Notes: a model not told the origin generated them from the sequence alone. A stretch of DNA of 64,000 bases from Mesorhizobium sp. 131-2-1 (GCF_016756535.1 NZ_AP023247.1:2294501-2358500), one strand, 5' to 3'; counted from the first letter of the stretch, positions 27,373 through 39,444 are shown. Program-made: numbers and translations.

Positions 27373-27813
27373 ATGAAGATTTCGTCGGGATTTCGTTCAG
27401 TCGCGTTTGCCGTCATCGCCGCCGCGGGAGTCAGCCTTGCCGGCGCCGCGCATGCCGATAGCGGCACGATCCGCTTCGCCGTCTACAAGGCGGCCTTCTT
27501 CGTCGGCGGCTCCGGAGGCGAGGGCACGCTGACCTTCCATGGTCGCCGCTATCCCATCTCGGTCGGCGGCATCTCGGGCGGCCTCGCGTTCGGGGCTTCC
27601 AAGACCTACTTCCACGGCACCGTGCGCCACATTCGCCGCGCTCGCGATGTGGCTGGGGTGTATGGTGCGGCGGGCGGTGGCGGCGCGCTCGGCAAAGGCG
27701 CTCAGGTGATCGTCATGACCAATGACAAGGGCGCCCAGCTGGAGCTCTCCGGCAAGCAGGTGGGCCTGCAAATCAACGCCGATCTCAGCGGTATGAGCAT
27801 CGGGTTGAAGTAA
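27373..27813 (+). CDS. secreted glycine-rich protein, unknown
   Basis: 146 residues. Signal peptide MKISSGFRSVAFAVIAAAGV...AHA, then a small beta-rich domain with GTIRFAVYKAAFFVGGSGGE, GGISGGLAFGASKTYFHGTV and a C-terminal GLQINADLSGMSIGLK. The arrangement (glycine-rich strands, terminal hydrophobic strand) vaguely recalls SYLF/EipA-type periplasmic proteins, but I cannot assign a family. AGAGGAG ribosome binding site nine bases upstream. Confidence 0.7.
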   Translation: MKISSGFRSVAFAVIAAAGVSLAGAAHADSGTIRFAVYKAAFFVGGSGGEGTLTFHGRRYPISVGGISGGLAFGASKTYFHGTVRHIRRARDVAGVYGAAGGGGALGKGAQVIVMTNDKGAQLELSGKQVGLQINADLSGMSIGLK

Positions 27814-27826
27814 GGGCTCGGGCTCT

Positions 27827-28396
27827 TCAGAACCCGAACGAGGCCTGCGCCGACGGCGGCGGTCCGAGGCGCACGCCTTCCATGGCCAGCATCTTTTCCT
27901 TGGTGGCCGAGCCGCCGGGCGCCGAGAAGCCGCCGATCTTGCCGCCGGCAGCCAGGATGCGGTGGCAGGGGATGATCAGCGGCACCGGATTGGCGCCGAG
28001 TGCTGCCCCGGTCTCGCGGGCAAGCCCGTCATGGCCGGCGCGCCTGGCGAGCTCGCCATAGGTGGTGGTCTCGCCAAAGCCGAGCTTGCGCGCCGCATCG
28101 TAGATGGCGAGGCGGAAATCATCGATGCCGGCAAGATCGACCGGGACGCCGGAGAAATCGACGTCCTCGCCGGCGGCATAGGCCTTGATCGAGGCGATCA
28201 GGTCCACCACCCATTGCGGCTGGTCGGTCGAGCTTGACACGCCGCCATGGCGAAACAGCCGGCGCTCTACCGCCTCGCGGCTGCGCTCGGGCAGGCAGAG
28301 CCGGATCAGGCCCCTTTCGCTCCAGGCGATGCCCATGAATCCGATCACTGTTTCTAACACTGCGTGACCGGCTGTGATCGCGGATGTCTTTTCCAT
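27827..28396 (-). CDS. ogt: methylated-DNA--protein-cysteine methyltransferase
   Basis: 189 residues. The C-terminal alkyltransferase domain has the HTH segment TYGELARRAGHDGLARETGA and active-site PCHRIL, where the Cys accepts the alkyl group from O6-alkylguanine; then GGFSAPGGSATKEKMLAMEG. The N-terminal 90 residues form the ribonuclease-like domain without Ada zinc cysteines, so it is the Ogt rather than the Ada type. Suicide DNA repair protein. Divergent to the lytic transglycosylase gene. Confidence 0.9.
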   Translation of the reverse strand: MEKTSAITAGHAVLETVIGFMGIAWSERGLIRLCLPERSREAVERRLFRHGGVSSSTDQPQWVVDLIASIKAYAAGEDVDFSGVPVDLAGIDDFRLAIYDAARKLGFGETTTYGELARRAGHDGLARETGAALGANPVPLIIPCHRILAAGGKIGGFSAPGGSATKEKMLAMEGVRLGPPPSAQASFGF

Positions 28397-28571
28397 GCTG
28401 GGCTCCTTTCCGCAAACCGCGAAAAACGGCTACATGTACGGTACAGATAGGGAACAATATCGTAGCTTGCACCGGGTCCCGCCACCCGAAAACCATCGGA
28501 TGGCCCAGATTGCCGGCCGAGAATCGCTGGTGTAAGGACTTCTTAACAACCGACAACCGGACCTGCAGGGC

Positions 28572-29492
28572 TTGGCAGCGAAAATCATACTCACCGCGAT
28601 CGGCGTGCTCGTTGCAGCGGCCGGCCTGAGCGGCTGTACCTCGACTTCGCAGACGAAGCCCACGCCCGCTTTGGCGGCAGCCGCTACCCCTGTCGTCGAG
28701 GACGACACGCCGACTGTCGCGCTGCCGGAAACGGTCGCGGTGCTGCCGGAACCCTCCGGCCTTACCCCGGTGCAGGTTGCGGCGATGCCCGCCGATGCGA
28801 CCGTGGCAACCGCGGGCATGGCGACGCCGGGCGAGCCCTTCCCGCCGCCCGCCCAGCCCGCCGCTTTCGCCGGATCGACGCCGCTTGCCGCGCAGCCCGC
28901 CGTGATGGCCGGCACCTCGCCGCTCAGCCCGGGATCGATCAAGCCGGCGCCTGCCTATGCGACCGCCGCGATGGCGATGCCCGTCACCGGCCAGTCGGTG
29001 AAGGCGGCGACGATGCCGGGCGTCCAGCAGGTCGCCTATGTCGTGCCGCAGAACCCGGCGCTGCTTGCCCCGCCCGGCGAGCCCGAGCCGCATGCCACCG
29101 GGCCGCGCGCCGAGATCGAGCGGCTGATCGAGAAATATTCCGTGCTCTATCAGGTGCCCATCGATCTGGTGCGCCATGTCGTCAACCGCGAGAGCACCTT
29201 CAACCCGAAGGCCTACAATCACGGCCATTGGGGGCTGATGCAGATCAAGCACGCGACGGCGCGCGGCATGGGCTATGACGGGCCGGCGAGCGGCTTGTTC
29301 GACGCCGAGACGAATCTCAAATACGCGGTCAAGTATTTGCGCGGCGCCTGGCTGGTGTCGGGGGGCGATGAAAAGCGCGCCGACCGGCTCTACCAGAGCG
29401 GCTACTACTACGACGCCAAGCGCAAGGGCCTGCTGGAGGCGACCGGCCTCGGCGTCGACCGCGCGCGCCGCCGCCTGCAGCCCGACGCCTGA
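28572..29492 (+). CDS. lytic transglycosylase lipoprotein (SLT domain)
   Basis: 306 residues with a likely TTG start, which gives MAAKIILTAIGVLVAAAGLS followed by the lipobox Cys (LSGC). A long Ala/Pro/Thr-rich linker (about 25-170) leads to a C-terminal SLT catalytic domain: LVRHVVNRESTFNPKAYNHG (catalytic Glu), GHWGLMQIKHATARGMGYDG, NLKYAVKYLRGAW and DRLYQSGYYY. It cleaves peptidoglycan glycan strands in the periplasm, presumably anchored in the outer membrane. The GNAT gene follows after 5 bp. Confidence 0.88.
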   Translation: MAAKIILTAIGVLVAAAGLSGCTSTSQTKPTPALAAAATPVVEDDTPTVALPETVAVLPEPSGLTPVQVAAMPADATVATAGMATPGEPFPPPAQPAAFAGSTPLAAQPAVMAGTSPLSPGSIKPAPAYATAAMAMPVTGQSVKAATMPGVQQVAYVVPQNPALLAPPGEPEPHATGPRAEIERLIEKYSVLYQVPIDLVRHVVNRESTFNPKAYNHGHWGLMQIKHATARGMGYDGPASGLFDAETNLKYAVKYLRGAWLVSGGDEKRADRLYQSGYYYDAKRKGLLEATGLGVDRARRRLQPDA

Positions 29493-29497
29493 GCGCG

Positions 29498-29980
29498 ATG
29501 CCGCGTCCGCCGGCGCCTGACGACATCCGGCTGCGCAAGATCCTCGACGACGATCTGCCGCCGCCGCACTGGCCGGAAGGCTTTGTCATGCGCGGCTTCG
29601 AGCCCGCCGATGCGCGGGCCCTGCATGCGCTGCTCACCGAAGTGTTCGACGACGGCGCGGATGGTCCGTTCGAGGAATGGTGGCCGCGCATCTCCGATGA
29701 CGCCGAGTTCGACCCGGCTTTGTGCTTCCTGGTCATCGACGCCAAGGGCTTGCTGGCGGGCGCGGCGCTCTGCTGGGCGACGGCGTTCGTCAAGGATCTC
29801 GCCGTGCATCCGCAAGCGCGTGGCCGCGGCATCGGCGAGGCGCTGATGCGGCAGGCCTTCATCGCCTTCCGCGATCGGGGTGCGGCCCATGTCGATCTCA
29901 AGACCAACACAGTCGAGAACGCCGCAGCCGTCCGGCTCTACGAGCGGCTGGGCATGATGCCGGTCGACTGGGAAGGCTAG
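29498..29980 (+). CDS. GNAT family N-acetyltransferase
   Basis: 160 residues. The acetyl-CoA-binding motif VKDLAVHPQARGRGIGEALM (Q/R-x-x-G-x-G/A) is followed by TNTVENAAAVRLYERLGMMP. An acidic/proline-rich N-terminus precedes the fold. Substrate unknown. It starts 5 bp after the transglycosylase stop codon and is probably co-transcribed. Confidence 0.85.
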   Translation: MPRPPAPDDIRLRKILDDDLPPPHWPEGFVMRGFEPADARALHALLTEVFDDGADGPFEEWWPRISDDAEFDPALCFLVIDAKGLLAGAALCWATAFVKDLAVHPQARGRGIGEALMRQAFIAFRDRGAAHVDLKTNTVENAAAVRLYERLGMMPVDWEG

Positions 29981-30212
29981 GCGCCGGCTTCCGGTTTTCG
30001 CCGACGCCGTCCCGCTTTGGGTTGGGAAAGCAGGACGGCTCTGTGAAAAGCTTCACATTAGCCGCCGCTTGCAAATGCTAACCCAGCGTCATGTCACGCG
30101 GCCGATCGGGGTGTCGCACGTTGGCAAGGCGTTGGGGTGGGCTGCGCCGGCATGTGTCAGCCACTCCACGGCGGGTCCCGGGGCGGGTTCGGGGCCCGCT
30201 TCGCCGCGTCTC

Positions 30213-30551
30213 TCAGATGTCCGGCGCGTTGCCGATCCGGCGCTTGACCTCGAGCGCCCAGGCGCGACCCTCATCGCCGCCCCACAGCAGCCAGGCAATG
30301 TAGCCGGCCGACGGGTTCTGCTCGTTGCCGTAGTTCTTGCCGCGCTTGTCGACCTCGTGGCGGGCAAAATAGCTGACCATGCGCCTGATCGTCGATGGCG
30401 CCAGCTTCTGCCGGTTCTTCAACTCCGTCGCCCGCGCCACGCCGATCTCTGTGCCGCCGCGGCCGAACTGTTCGCGCAGCCTCAAGCCTTTGGTGGCGTT
30501 GTCGGCGACGATCTGCGGGCAGCGCAGGTCGATTTCGTCGGGTTCGTGCAT
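30213..30551 (-). CDS. small protein with a phage-associated domain, unknown function
   Basis: 112 residues beginning MHEPDEIDLRCPQIVADNAT, preceded by a GGGGAGA ribosome binding site. Body: GLRLREQFGRGGTEIGVARA, APSTIRRMVSYFARHEVDKR, PSAGYIAWLLWGGDEGRAWA. I recall the same pattern from small proteins and domains near phage head-maturation genes and in rhizobial genomes; no biochemical function is known. It is isolated here, next to a palindromic repeat. The longer open frame to 31133 runs through the repeat and RidA and is not real. Confidence 0.7.
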   Translation of the reverse strand: MHEPDEIDLRCPQIVADNATKGLRLREQFGRGGTEIGVARATELKNRQKLAPSTIRRMVSYFARHEVDKRGKNYGNEQNPSAGYIAWLLWGGDEGRAWALEVKRRIGNAPDI

Positions 30552-30623
30552 GGTGTCTCCCCAAGTGTGTGTGCTTTTAGCCCGTGGATGGAATGCGGGG
30601 AAGCGGCGCGGATTCCAGCCCTT

Positions 30624-30770
30624 GCCTTCTCCCCTTGTGGGAGAAGGTGTCGCCGCAGGCGACGGATGAGGGGTGTTCCAGCGGAGTGAGACGCTTGTGT
30701 TCCCTGGAACACCCCTCATCCGTCTCGGCGCTGAGGCGCCGATCCACCTTCTCCCACAAGGGGAGAAGGC
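30624..30770. repeat. 147-bp inverted-repeat element (rhizobial palindromic/MITE-like)
   Basis: Outer arms of 26 bp, starting GCCTTCTCCCCTTGTGG (30624-30649), are matched by the exact reverse complement at 30745-30770. Inner 20-bp arms 30661-30680 (GACGGATGAGGGGTGTTCCA) match 30705-30724. The whole can fold into one long hairpin. No transposase and no convincing target-site duplication. It resembles the large palindromic repeats seen in many rhizobial intergenic regions. Confidence 0.85.
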
Positions 30771-30833
30771 AAAGCCGCCGCTGGCGTTCCGCCGCTGCCG
30801 CGATAAGCTCGCTCCCAAACAAGGGAGATCGTC

Positions 30834-31226
30834 ATGACCAAGGAAATCGTCGAAGTGCCGGTGCTGTCGGCGGCCGTGCGGGCGCTGGGCCTGCCGCTGT
30901 CGCTGGTGACCAAAGGCGCCGGGCTGGTCTTCGTGTCCGGCATGCCGCCGCTCGACATTGCAACCGGCAAGCTGGTCAAGGGTGACATCGAGGTGCAGAC
31001 CGAGGCATCGCTGAAGGCGCTGAAACACTGCCTGGAAGCGGCGGGCACCTCGCTGGAGAGCGTGGTGATGGTGCGCATCTACGCCGCCAATTCCGGCTTC
31101 TACAGCGCCATCAACCGGGTCTATGCCAAGCATTTCCCCGAGAACCCGCCGTCGCGGACCTTCGTGCCGGTGGCGTCATGGCCGATGGAGTTCGATATCG
31201 AGATCGAGTGCGTGGCAGTGGGGTGA
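30834..31226 (+). CDS. RidA (YjgF/YER057c/UK114) family protein
   Basis: 130 residues. FVSGMPPLDIATGKLVKGDI, QTEASLKALKHCLEAAGTSL, VVMVRIYAANSGFYSAINRV, then SRTFVPVASWPMEFDIEIEC. The arginine in SRTFVPV matches the catalytic Arg of RidA, though the usual P-A-R-S/T context is altered; enamine/imine deaminase activity is likely but not certain. It has its own AGGGAGATC ribosome binding site and lies between a palindromic element and the acquired OLD gene. Confidence 0.88.
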   Translation: MTKEIVEVPVLSAAVRALGLPLSLVTKGAGLVFVSGMPPLDIATGKLVKGDIEVQTEASLKALKHCLEAAGTSLESVVMVRIYAANSGFYSAINRVYAKHFPENPPSRTFVPVASWPMEFDIEIECVAVG

Positions 31227-31305
31227 GGTTTTGCCCTAACCAATCACCGCCCATTTCTCTTCCCTCGTAAAATGATGTAAGAAATCACGGGCTTGGGAGG
31301 ATGGA

Positions 31306-33099
31306 ATGCTTCAGCGGATACGGATTCGAAATTTTCGGTCTGTCACTGACCTTACAATTGACTTGACGAAATTCAATATCTTTGTGGGAAGAAACGATAC
31401 TGGAAAGAGTAACGTACTAAGAGCCTTAAATCTATTCTTCAATTCGCAAACAGATTTTCGACAGGATTTCGATTTCGCGCGTGACTTCCCAGTTAACGCC
31501 CGTGTTGGTCAAGGAAAGGCTCCTGAAACTCGTATAGATCTGACTTTAGCAATTCCTGAAGGATATTCGTATCCCGAGAGAGCTCGTGCTATCGAATGGA
31601 CACGTAGATGGCGTAGAAACGAAGAAATTGAGGACGAACCTCAATTTCTTTTGACCGGCAATCAGCGCACCGAAATAAGTGGTCGTTCAAAAATTCACGC
31701 ATACCTGGACAGCATCGACTATCACTACATACCTTCTTTAAAAGGCAAAGAATTTTTTACAGAACTGATGTCAGATATATATGATGTGCTTTCTGAGGTT
31801 TCAGAAGAAGACCTAAAGGTCGCTTCAAAACCTCTACAGGATGAGGTAGAAGTCATTCTGAACGAAGTGGCATCGGAACTAGAGGGTGTGCTGAAGGCTA
31901 GAAGCGACCCCAAACTCCCTACCAATCTCCGATCAGTCTTTCGTTTGATTCAATTCGAAGCCAAGGGAATCGACCTCGATCGCAGAGGTGACGGAATCAG
32001 AGTAAGGCACGTTCCTTCTCTAGTTAAATTCCTTTGTGATCTGAAGAGCCAGAGGTCGGGTCGATATAAATCCTTGCATATTTGGGGTTTGGAGGAGCCA
32101 GAGAACAGTGTTGATTTCATCTCTGCATTTGAGCTCCGAGATCAGCTATTAAGTATTACTGGAAATAGACAATTCCAGATTCTAATGGCGACGCACTCTC
32201 CGATTTTCTTTTCTCTAGAAGAAATGCCGGGTGTTTCAACCAGATTTTTTACGCAGAAAGAAGGCCAAACTGTTTTCTCCGAGTTGACAAATGACATCTC
32301 GGACGAGATGGGCGTGTTGCGCGTAGTTTATCCATACATAAGGAAGAGCAAAGACGAAATCGATATGATGAGAGCTACTCTCGATGAGATAAATAGTAAG
32401 ATCGAGAGTGATATGGTTGATCCGTCTAAAAAAATCATTTTCGTCGAGGGCGATTCCGATGCGGCCGTCCTTAACTCCGTCAACGAAATTGTTGAATTGA
32501 TCAAGGATGCGAAATTTGTCTCTGCAATAGGTGACAGTGGTGCGTGCGCAAACGCCGTTGCCGACAATGCAATTGCTTGGCACTTTTTGCAGAAAAATCG
32601 TCCACCGCACATGCGCGTAAAGGCAGTTGGTATCGTAGACGGGGACGAGGCAGGCCTGCAGGCCATAGAGCGGTTCCATTCGAGAATGGCTGGCGAGAGC
32701 AGCTATCACTCCAGAGTCGAAAAACTTAGACCTACGAAGGATATCGCGCAGGCCTATCGCAAATTGGGTTTTTCGCCGAACCTCGTTCTTGAGAGTCTAT
32801 TTCCAATAACGTTGTGGGAGAAGGCTAAGGCTAAAGGTTGGTTGGAGCATAAAAGTAGCTCTCAAATATTTAAACTATGCAATGATGATATGAAAAATAA
32901 GATATTCCAAAACGGTTTGTCATCTGTTGAAGGTGAAGATTTGGCGATGTTGCCTATTTTATATGATATTAAGATTGAATATAAGAAGAAGTTTTCTGCA
33001 TTTTTCGTAGAAAATTTGAAAGACGATTTTGATTTGGCCGAACCGTTCCGTGCGACGCTTTTGGAAATAAGAAGCGTGTTGAATAAGGGGCTTGTTTAG
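31306..33099 (+). CDS. OLD-family ATP-dependent nuclease (AAA ATPase plus Toprim), acquired gene
   Basis: 597 residues. The N-terminal SMC/RecF-like ATPase has MLQRIRIRNFRSVTDLTIDL, Walker A GRNDTGKSN (Gly28-Ser35), Walker B LHIWGLEEPE (Glu263-Glu266) and H-loop MATHSP (His297). A C-terminal Toprim domain has IIFVEGDSDAAVL (Glu381) and GIVDGDEAG (Asp445/Asp447), followed by about 145 unassigned residues. This is the OLD layout: ATPase-regulated nucleases used in phage defence (P2 Old; GajA of Gabija). No UvrD-like helicase is next to it, so it looks like a stand-alone (class 1-type) OLD. Its base composition is much lower in G+C and its codon use is unlike its neighbours, indicating horizontal transfer. 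GGGAGG precedes the ATG. Confidence 0.85.
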   Translation: MLQRIRIRNFRSVTDLTIDLTKFNIFVGRNDTGKSNVLRALNLFFNSQTDFRQDFDFARDFPVNARVGQGKAPETRIDLTLAIPEGYSYPERARAIEWTRRWRRNEEIEDEPQFLLTGNQRTEISGRSKIHAYLDSIDYHYIPSLKGKEFFTELMSDIYDVLSEVSEEDLKVASKPLQDEVEVILNEVASELEGVLKARSDPKLPTNLRSVFRLIQFEAKGIDLDRRGDGIRVRHVPSLVKFLCDLKSQRSGRYKSLHIWGLEEPENSVDFISAFELRDQLLSITGNRQFQILMATHSPIFFSLEEMPGVSTRFFTQKEGQTVFSELTNDISDEMGVLRVVYPYIRKSKDEIDMMRATLDEINSKIESDMVDPSKKIIFVEGDSDAAVLNSVNEIVELIKDAKFVSAIGDSGACANAVADNAIAWHFLQKNRPPHMRVKAVGIVDGDEAGLQAIERFHSRMAGESSYHSRVEKLRPTKDIAQAYRKLGFSPNLVLESLFPITLWEKAKAKGWLEHKSSSQIFKLCNDDMKNKIFQNGLSSVEGEDLAMLPILYDIKIEYKKKFSAFFVENLKDDFDLAEPFRATLLEIRSVLNKGLV

Positions 33100-33223
33100 G
33101 ACAATGTGTCAAACAGTTAAAGAAATATCTTTCCGAAATCCCCAGCGCTCAAGCGCTATATAGAGTCTAGATGGCTGGCGGCCAAAGTAATGGGATCCCT
33201 ACAACGCGGGAAACGTTACCTGG

Positions 33224-36727
<3,504 letters not shown>

Positions 36728-36865
36728 GGTCTACGGGTTCCGTTCGGCGAGCGGCTTGCACGAAAAGCCGGGACGGGAGGACCCGGCCGGTTGTGCTTGC
36801 GATTCTGGTATCAGGCTAGGAGGGCCTTATAGGGAAGAGTTTTGCCGGATGTAACCCCGAAAATG

Positions 36866-36934
36866 AGGGAATAGGCAGTGTGGATTGGGCAGTAGAGTGC
36901 AGGGGGAGGTTCAGGCGCCTGCCGCCTATTCCCT
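36866..36934. repeat. inverted repeat with CTACTGC tandem units
   Basis: 11-bp arms AGGGAATAGGC (36866-36876) / GCCTATTCCCT (36924-36934), with CTACTGC units repeated just after the right arm (36933-36947). It lies between the carB start and the 3' end of the SH3 gene and may act as a terminator for the latter's upstream neighbour only weakly; no T-run. Confidence 0.5.
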
Positions 36935-36939
36935 ACTGC

Positions 36940-37932
36940 CTACTGCCTAACACCTAGTCCCCAATTCCCCAGCGCTAGCTGGTCCGTGATCTCGAAGCGC
37001 TCGGAAACGCCGACACGGATCATGTTGAGGCTGCCCTCGCGGGTGAAGCGGAATTCGCCTGGCGAATCCGAGCCGGCCGGCAGGCCGCCATAGAAGGAGA
37101 TGAGGCGCGTGCCGCCGTCGGGCCAGGTCACGGTGACATCGGCCTTGTCCGCGCCCTTGTGCTCGATCCTTGCCTTGCAGAGGGTCATCGGCTGGCCGAC
37201 ATAGCGGGCGCAGGGAATGCCGGTCCCGGCATCGTCGGGCGTTTGCGCCGGCTCGAGCCGCGCGACCGCCTGCGGCTCGGCCGGGGTCTCGCCGGGCCGT
37301 GGCGTCGGAAGCGGTATGCCCGGAGCAGGCGCCGCCCCCTCATCCGCGGCAGCGCCATTGTCGGCCGGCGCATCGGCCGCAGTCGATCCCGGGATTTCCC
37401 CGGTCGAAGCGTTTTCGCTCGCCGCGAAGGCAAGCCCATAGGCATCTTCCATCGCCGTCCACCCGATGGCGGCGGCGGATTTCGGTGCGCCCTGATCCAC
37501 CTCGCCAAAGCGCGCCGTCAGGTCGGCTGGCGGCGCGGGAGCAACAGGCGCCTCCGTCGTTGCGGCGGCCTGCGACGGGTCCTCGGCCGGCACGTCGGCC
37601 ACGGTGGCCGGATTGCCGGGGGTCAGATAGCGGGCCGGCGCCCATCCCTTCACCTGCGGGTTGTCGATTTGCTCGACCTTGCACCAGGGATTGCCGTTGA
37701 CCTCGTTGCAACCGAAATTCTTCACGCTGGCGCCGCCGGGCAGGCGCCCTTGCACCCTGCCGATCGGCGACGCGGTGGCGCGGATGTTGAGAAGATCTTC
37801 CGGCGCGAGGCCGGTGACGATGGAGACGATGGTGGTGGACGGATCCTCGGCTCTCGCCGGCAAGGCCGTCGCCAGCAAAGCGGCGGCGGCCAGCGCGAGC
37901 AGTATCGTTCCTAGCGTATCCGTGCGGCTCAT
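36940..37932 (-). CDS. secreted SH3-domain protein
   Basis: 330 residues starting MSRTDTLGTILLALAAAALL, a signal peptide ending ARA-E. A bacterial SH3 domain follows (about 35-100: LLNIRATASPIGRVQGRLPG, CNEVNGNPWCKVEQI, GWAPARYL). Then a long Ala/Pro/Glu-rich disordered linker, and a C-terminal domain with two cysteines (IPCARYVGQPMTLCKARIEH) and beta strands ending EITDQLALGNWGLGVRQ. Likely a periplasmic or cell-wall-associated binding protein. The start at 37932 is preferred because it gives a standard signal peptide. Confidence 0.8.
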   Translation of the reverse strand: MSRTDTLGTILLALAAAALLATALPARAEDPSTTIVSIVTGLAPEDLLNIRATASPIGRVQGRLPGGASVKNFGCNEVNGNPWCKVEQIDNPQVKGWAPARYLTPGNPATVADVPAEDPSQAAATTEAPVAPAPPADLTARFGEVDQGAPKSAAAIGWTAMEDAYGLAFAASENASTGEIPGSTAADAPADNGAAADEGAAPAPGIPLPTPRPGETPAEPQAVARLEPAQTPDDAGTGIPCARYVGQPMTLCKARIEHKGADKADVTVTWPDGGTRLISFYGGLPAGSDSPGEFRFTREGSLNMIRVGVSERFEITDQLALGNWGLGVRQ

Positions 37933-38091
37933 CACCTGGCCATGGCCGATAGGTTGCGTTTGGCGGACCGGCGCAATGGCACCGCCGCCTGCCGAGGCGG
38001 TCTTATAGGAGACGAGGCGGCGCCATGTCACCCTGAAAAATTCTCGGCTGGGTCAGCATGGGATGAGCAAGCTCAGCCCGCATGAGCAAGT

Positions 38092-38850
38092 TCAGCCTTG
38101 CATGAATCCGGTTCTGAGTGCGTGCGCCCATTCCGGCCGTCCCGCCTGTTCGGCCTGCCTTGCTGCCGCCTCGTGGTCGTAGTCGACGGCGATCGCCTCG
38201 AAGCGGTCGGGGCGGCCCTGCGCGCCGAGTTCGAGGATGCCGTAGCGCGCATGCGGGGTGCCCTGCTCGGAGACATGTGCCGGCGGCGTGTCGTCGTCAT
38301 AGGCCGGGCAGCCGATGCTGCCGGGATTGAAGATCACCGGACCGCCTGGAATGCCGATCAGCTCGGTGCGGTGGCTGTGGCCGCACAGCACGATGCGGCA
38401 CGCCGGGTCGAGCGGCTTCAGCCGCCGGCGGATCGCGGCCAGCGGCGCGCGCACCAGCTGGCCGTCGGTGATCGCATCGGCGAGGTATTTCTCGTCGTGG
38501 TAGGGGCGGGCGTGGAAGGCGACCACCCCGGGCGCTATCTCCAGCGTCAGCGGCAGGGCGAGCAGCGCCTCGCGCTGCGCGGCTGTCAGCCGCTCCTGGG
38601 CGTAGCGGTCGGACAGCCACATCGTGTCGTCGGCGGGGTCCTGCGCCACGCGGCGGTCATGGTTGCCGCGCACGGTCGGCAGGTTGAGCGCCTGCAGCCG
38701 TTCCATCGTCTCGCGCGGCCAGAGCGGTCCGGAGACGCAGTCGCCGAGATTGACGGTGAGATCGGCGCCGCCGCGGCGCTTCAGGTCGTCGAGCACGGCA
38801 TCAAGGGCAAGTACGTTGCCATGGATATCGGCGAGGACGGCGATGCGCAT
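38092..38850 (-). CDS. metallophosphoesterase (YfcE/MJ0936-like)
   Basis: 252 residues of the calcineurin-like phosphoesterase family: MRIAVLADIHGNVLALDAVL, NLGDCVSGPLWP, VRGNHDRRVA, VVAFHARPYHDEKYL and LCGHSHRTELI supply the two-metal site. Substrate unknown; related proteins hydrolyse phosphodiesters or diadenosine polyphosphates. The start is set at 38850 because the metal motif begins right after it; the open frame upstream runs into a repeat. Confidence 0.9.
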   Translation of the reverse strand: MRIAVLADIHGNVLALDAVLDDLKRRGGADLTVNLGDCVSGPLWPRETMERLQALNLPTVRGNHDRRVAQDPADDTMWLSDRYAQERLTAAQREALLALPLTLEIAPGVVAFHARPYHDEKYLADAITDGQLVRAPLAAIRRRLKPLDPACRIVLCGHSHRTELIGIPGGPVIFNPGSIGCPAYDDDTPPAHVSEQGTPHARYGILELGAQGRPDRFEAIAVDYDHEAAARQAEQAGRPEWAHALRTGFMQG

Positions 38851-38878
38851 GAAAGGCTCCGGGGATGAGACAGCGTTT

Positions 38879-39051
38879 CCTCGCCCCAGCAAAGCGCGGG
38901 AGAGGTGGCCGCGAAGCGGCCGCAGAGGGGGCTTTCGCACGCGATGCGGCGAGGGAAACGAAACTTCCTTGAACGGTAGGGAAGCGTCAAGGCCCCCCGC
39001 TCCGTCTCGGCTTCGCCGAGCCACCTCTCCCCCACTCTCGTGGGGGCGAGG
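38879..39051. repeat. inverted-repeat element of about 173 bp (rhizobial palindromic)
   Basis: The left end (CCTCGCCCCAGC...GGGAGAGGTGGC) and right end (GCCACCTCTCCCCC...GGGGGCGAGG) are imperfect reverse complements that can fold into a long hairpin. An internal GCGGCCGC palindrome and a CGGCTTCGCCG hairpin occur. No coding capacity. Same style as, but not the same sequence as, the element at 30624. Confidence 0.75.
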
Positions 39052-39087
39052 AACCCGAGTTCCGGGAGGCCGCTTTACGGTTGGTGC

Positions 39088-39444
39088 CTAGGCGCCGATT
39101 TCGATGTCGCTGGCGCCGACCATAGGCAGCGCCTTGTCCTCGCCGGCGGCGGCAATGACGCTGTCGAGCAGGCCGGGGAAGCGGCGGTCGAGGTCGTCGC
39201 GGCGCAGCGTGATCATGCGGTTGGTGCCGACCGCTTCGGTGCGGGTGACGCCGGCCTCGCGCAGCTTGGCGAGATGGTAGCTGAGATTGGTCTTGGAGCC
39301 GAGATCGAGGAACTTGCTGCAGTTCATCGGCACGCCTTCCTTGCTGGCGAGAAAGCGCACGATGGCAAGCCTGGTCGGGTCGCCGAGCACGGCGAGCACG
39401 ATCGGCAGGCTGATCTGGTCAGCATTGGGGTGGGGCAGTGTCAT
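39088..39444 (-). CDS. ArsR-family winged-helix regulator
   Basis: 118 residues: VLAVLGDPTRLAIVRFLASK, LGSKTNLSYHLAKLREAGVT (recognition helix) and RTEAVGTNRMITLRRDDLDR. The usual ArsR metal-binding ELCVCDL motif is absent; a single Cys (MNCSKF) remains, so it probably senses something other than arsenite or uses redox. Divergent from an MFS exporter gene, with palindromes in the gap, suggesting it represses that exporter. Confidence 0.9.
   Translation of the reverse strand: MTLPHPNADQISLPIVLAVLGDPTRLAIVRFLASKEGVPMNCSKFLDLGSKTNLSYHLAKLREAGVTRTEAVGTNRMITLRRDDLDRRFPGLLDSVIAAAGEDKALPMVGASDIEIGA

Noticed and set aside
33100..33223. Attachment site or tRNA remnant flanking the OLD gene
   Set aside because: I compared both flanks (31227-31305 and 33100-33223) and found no direct repeat or tRNA end that would mark integration.
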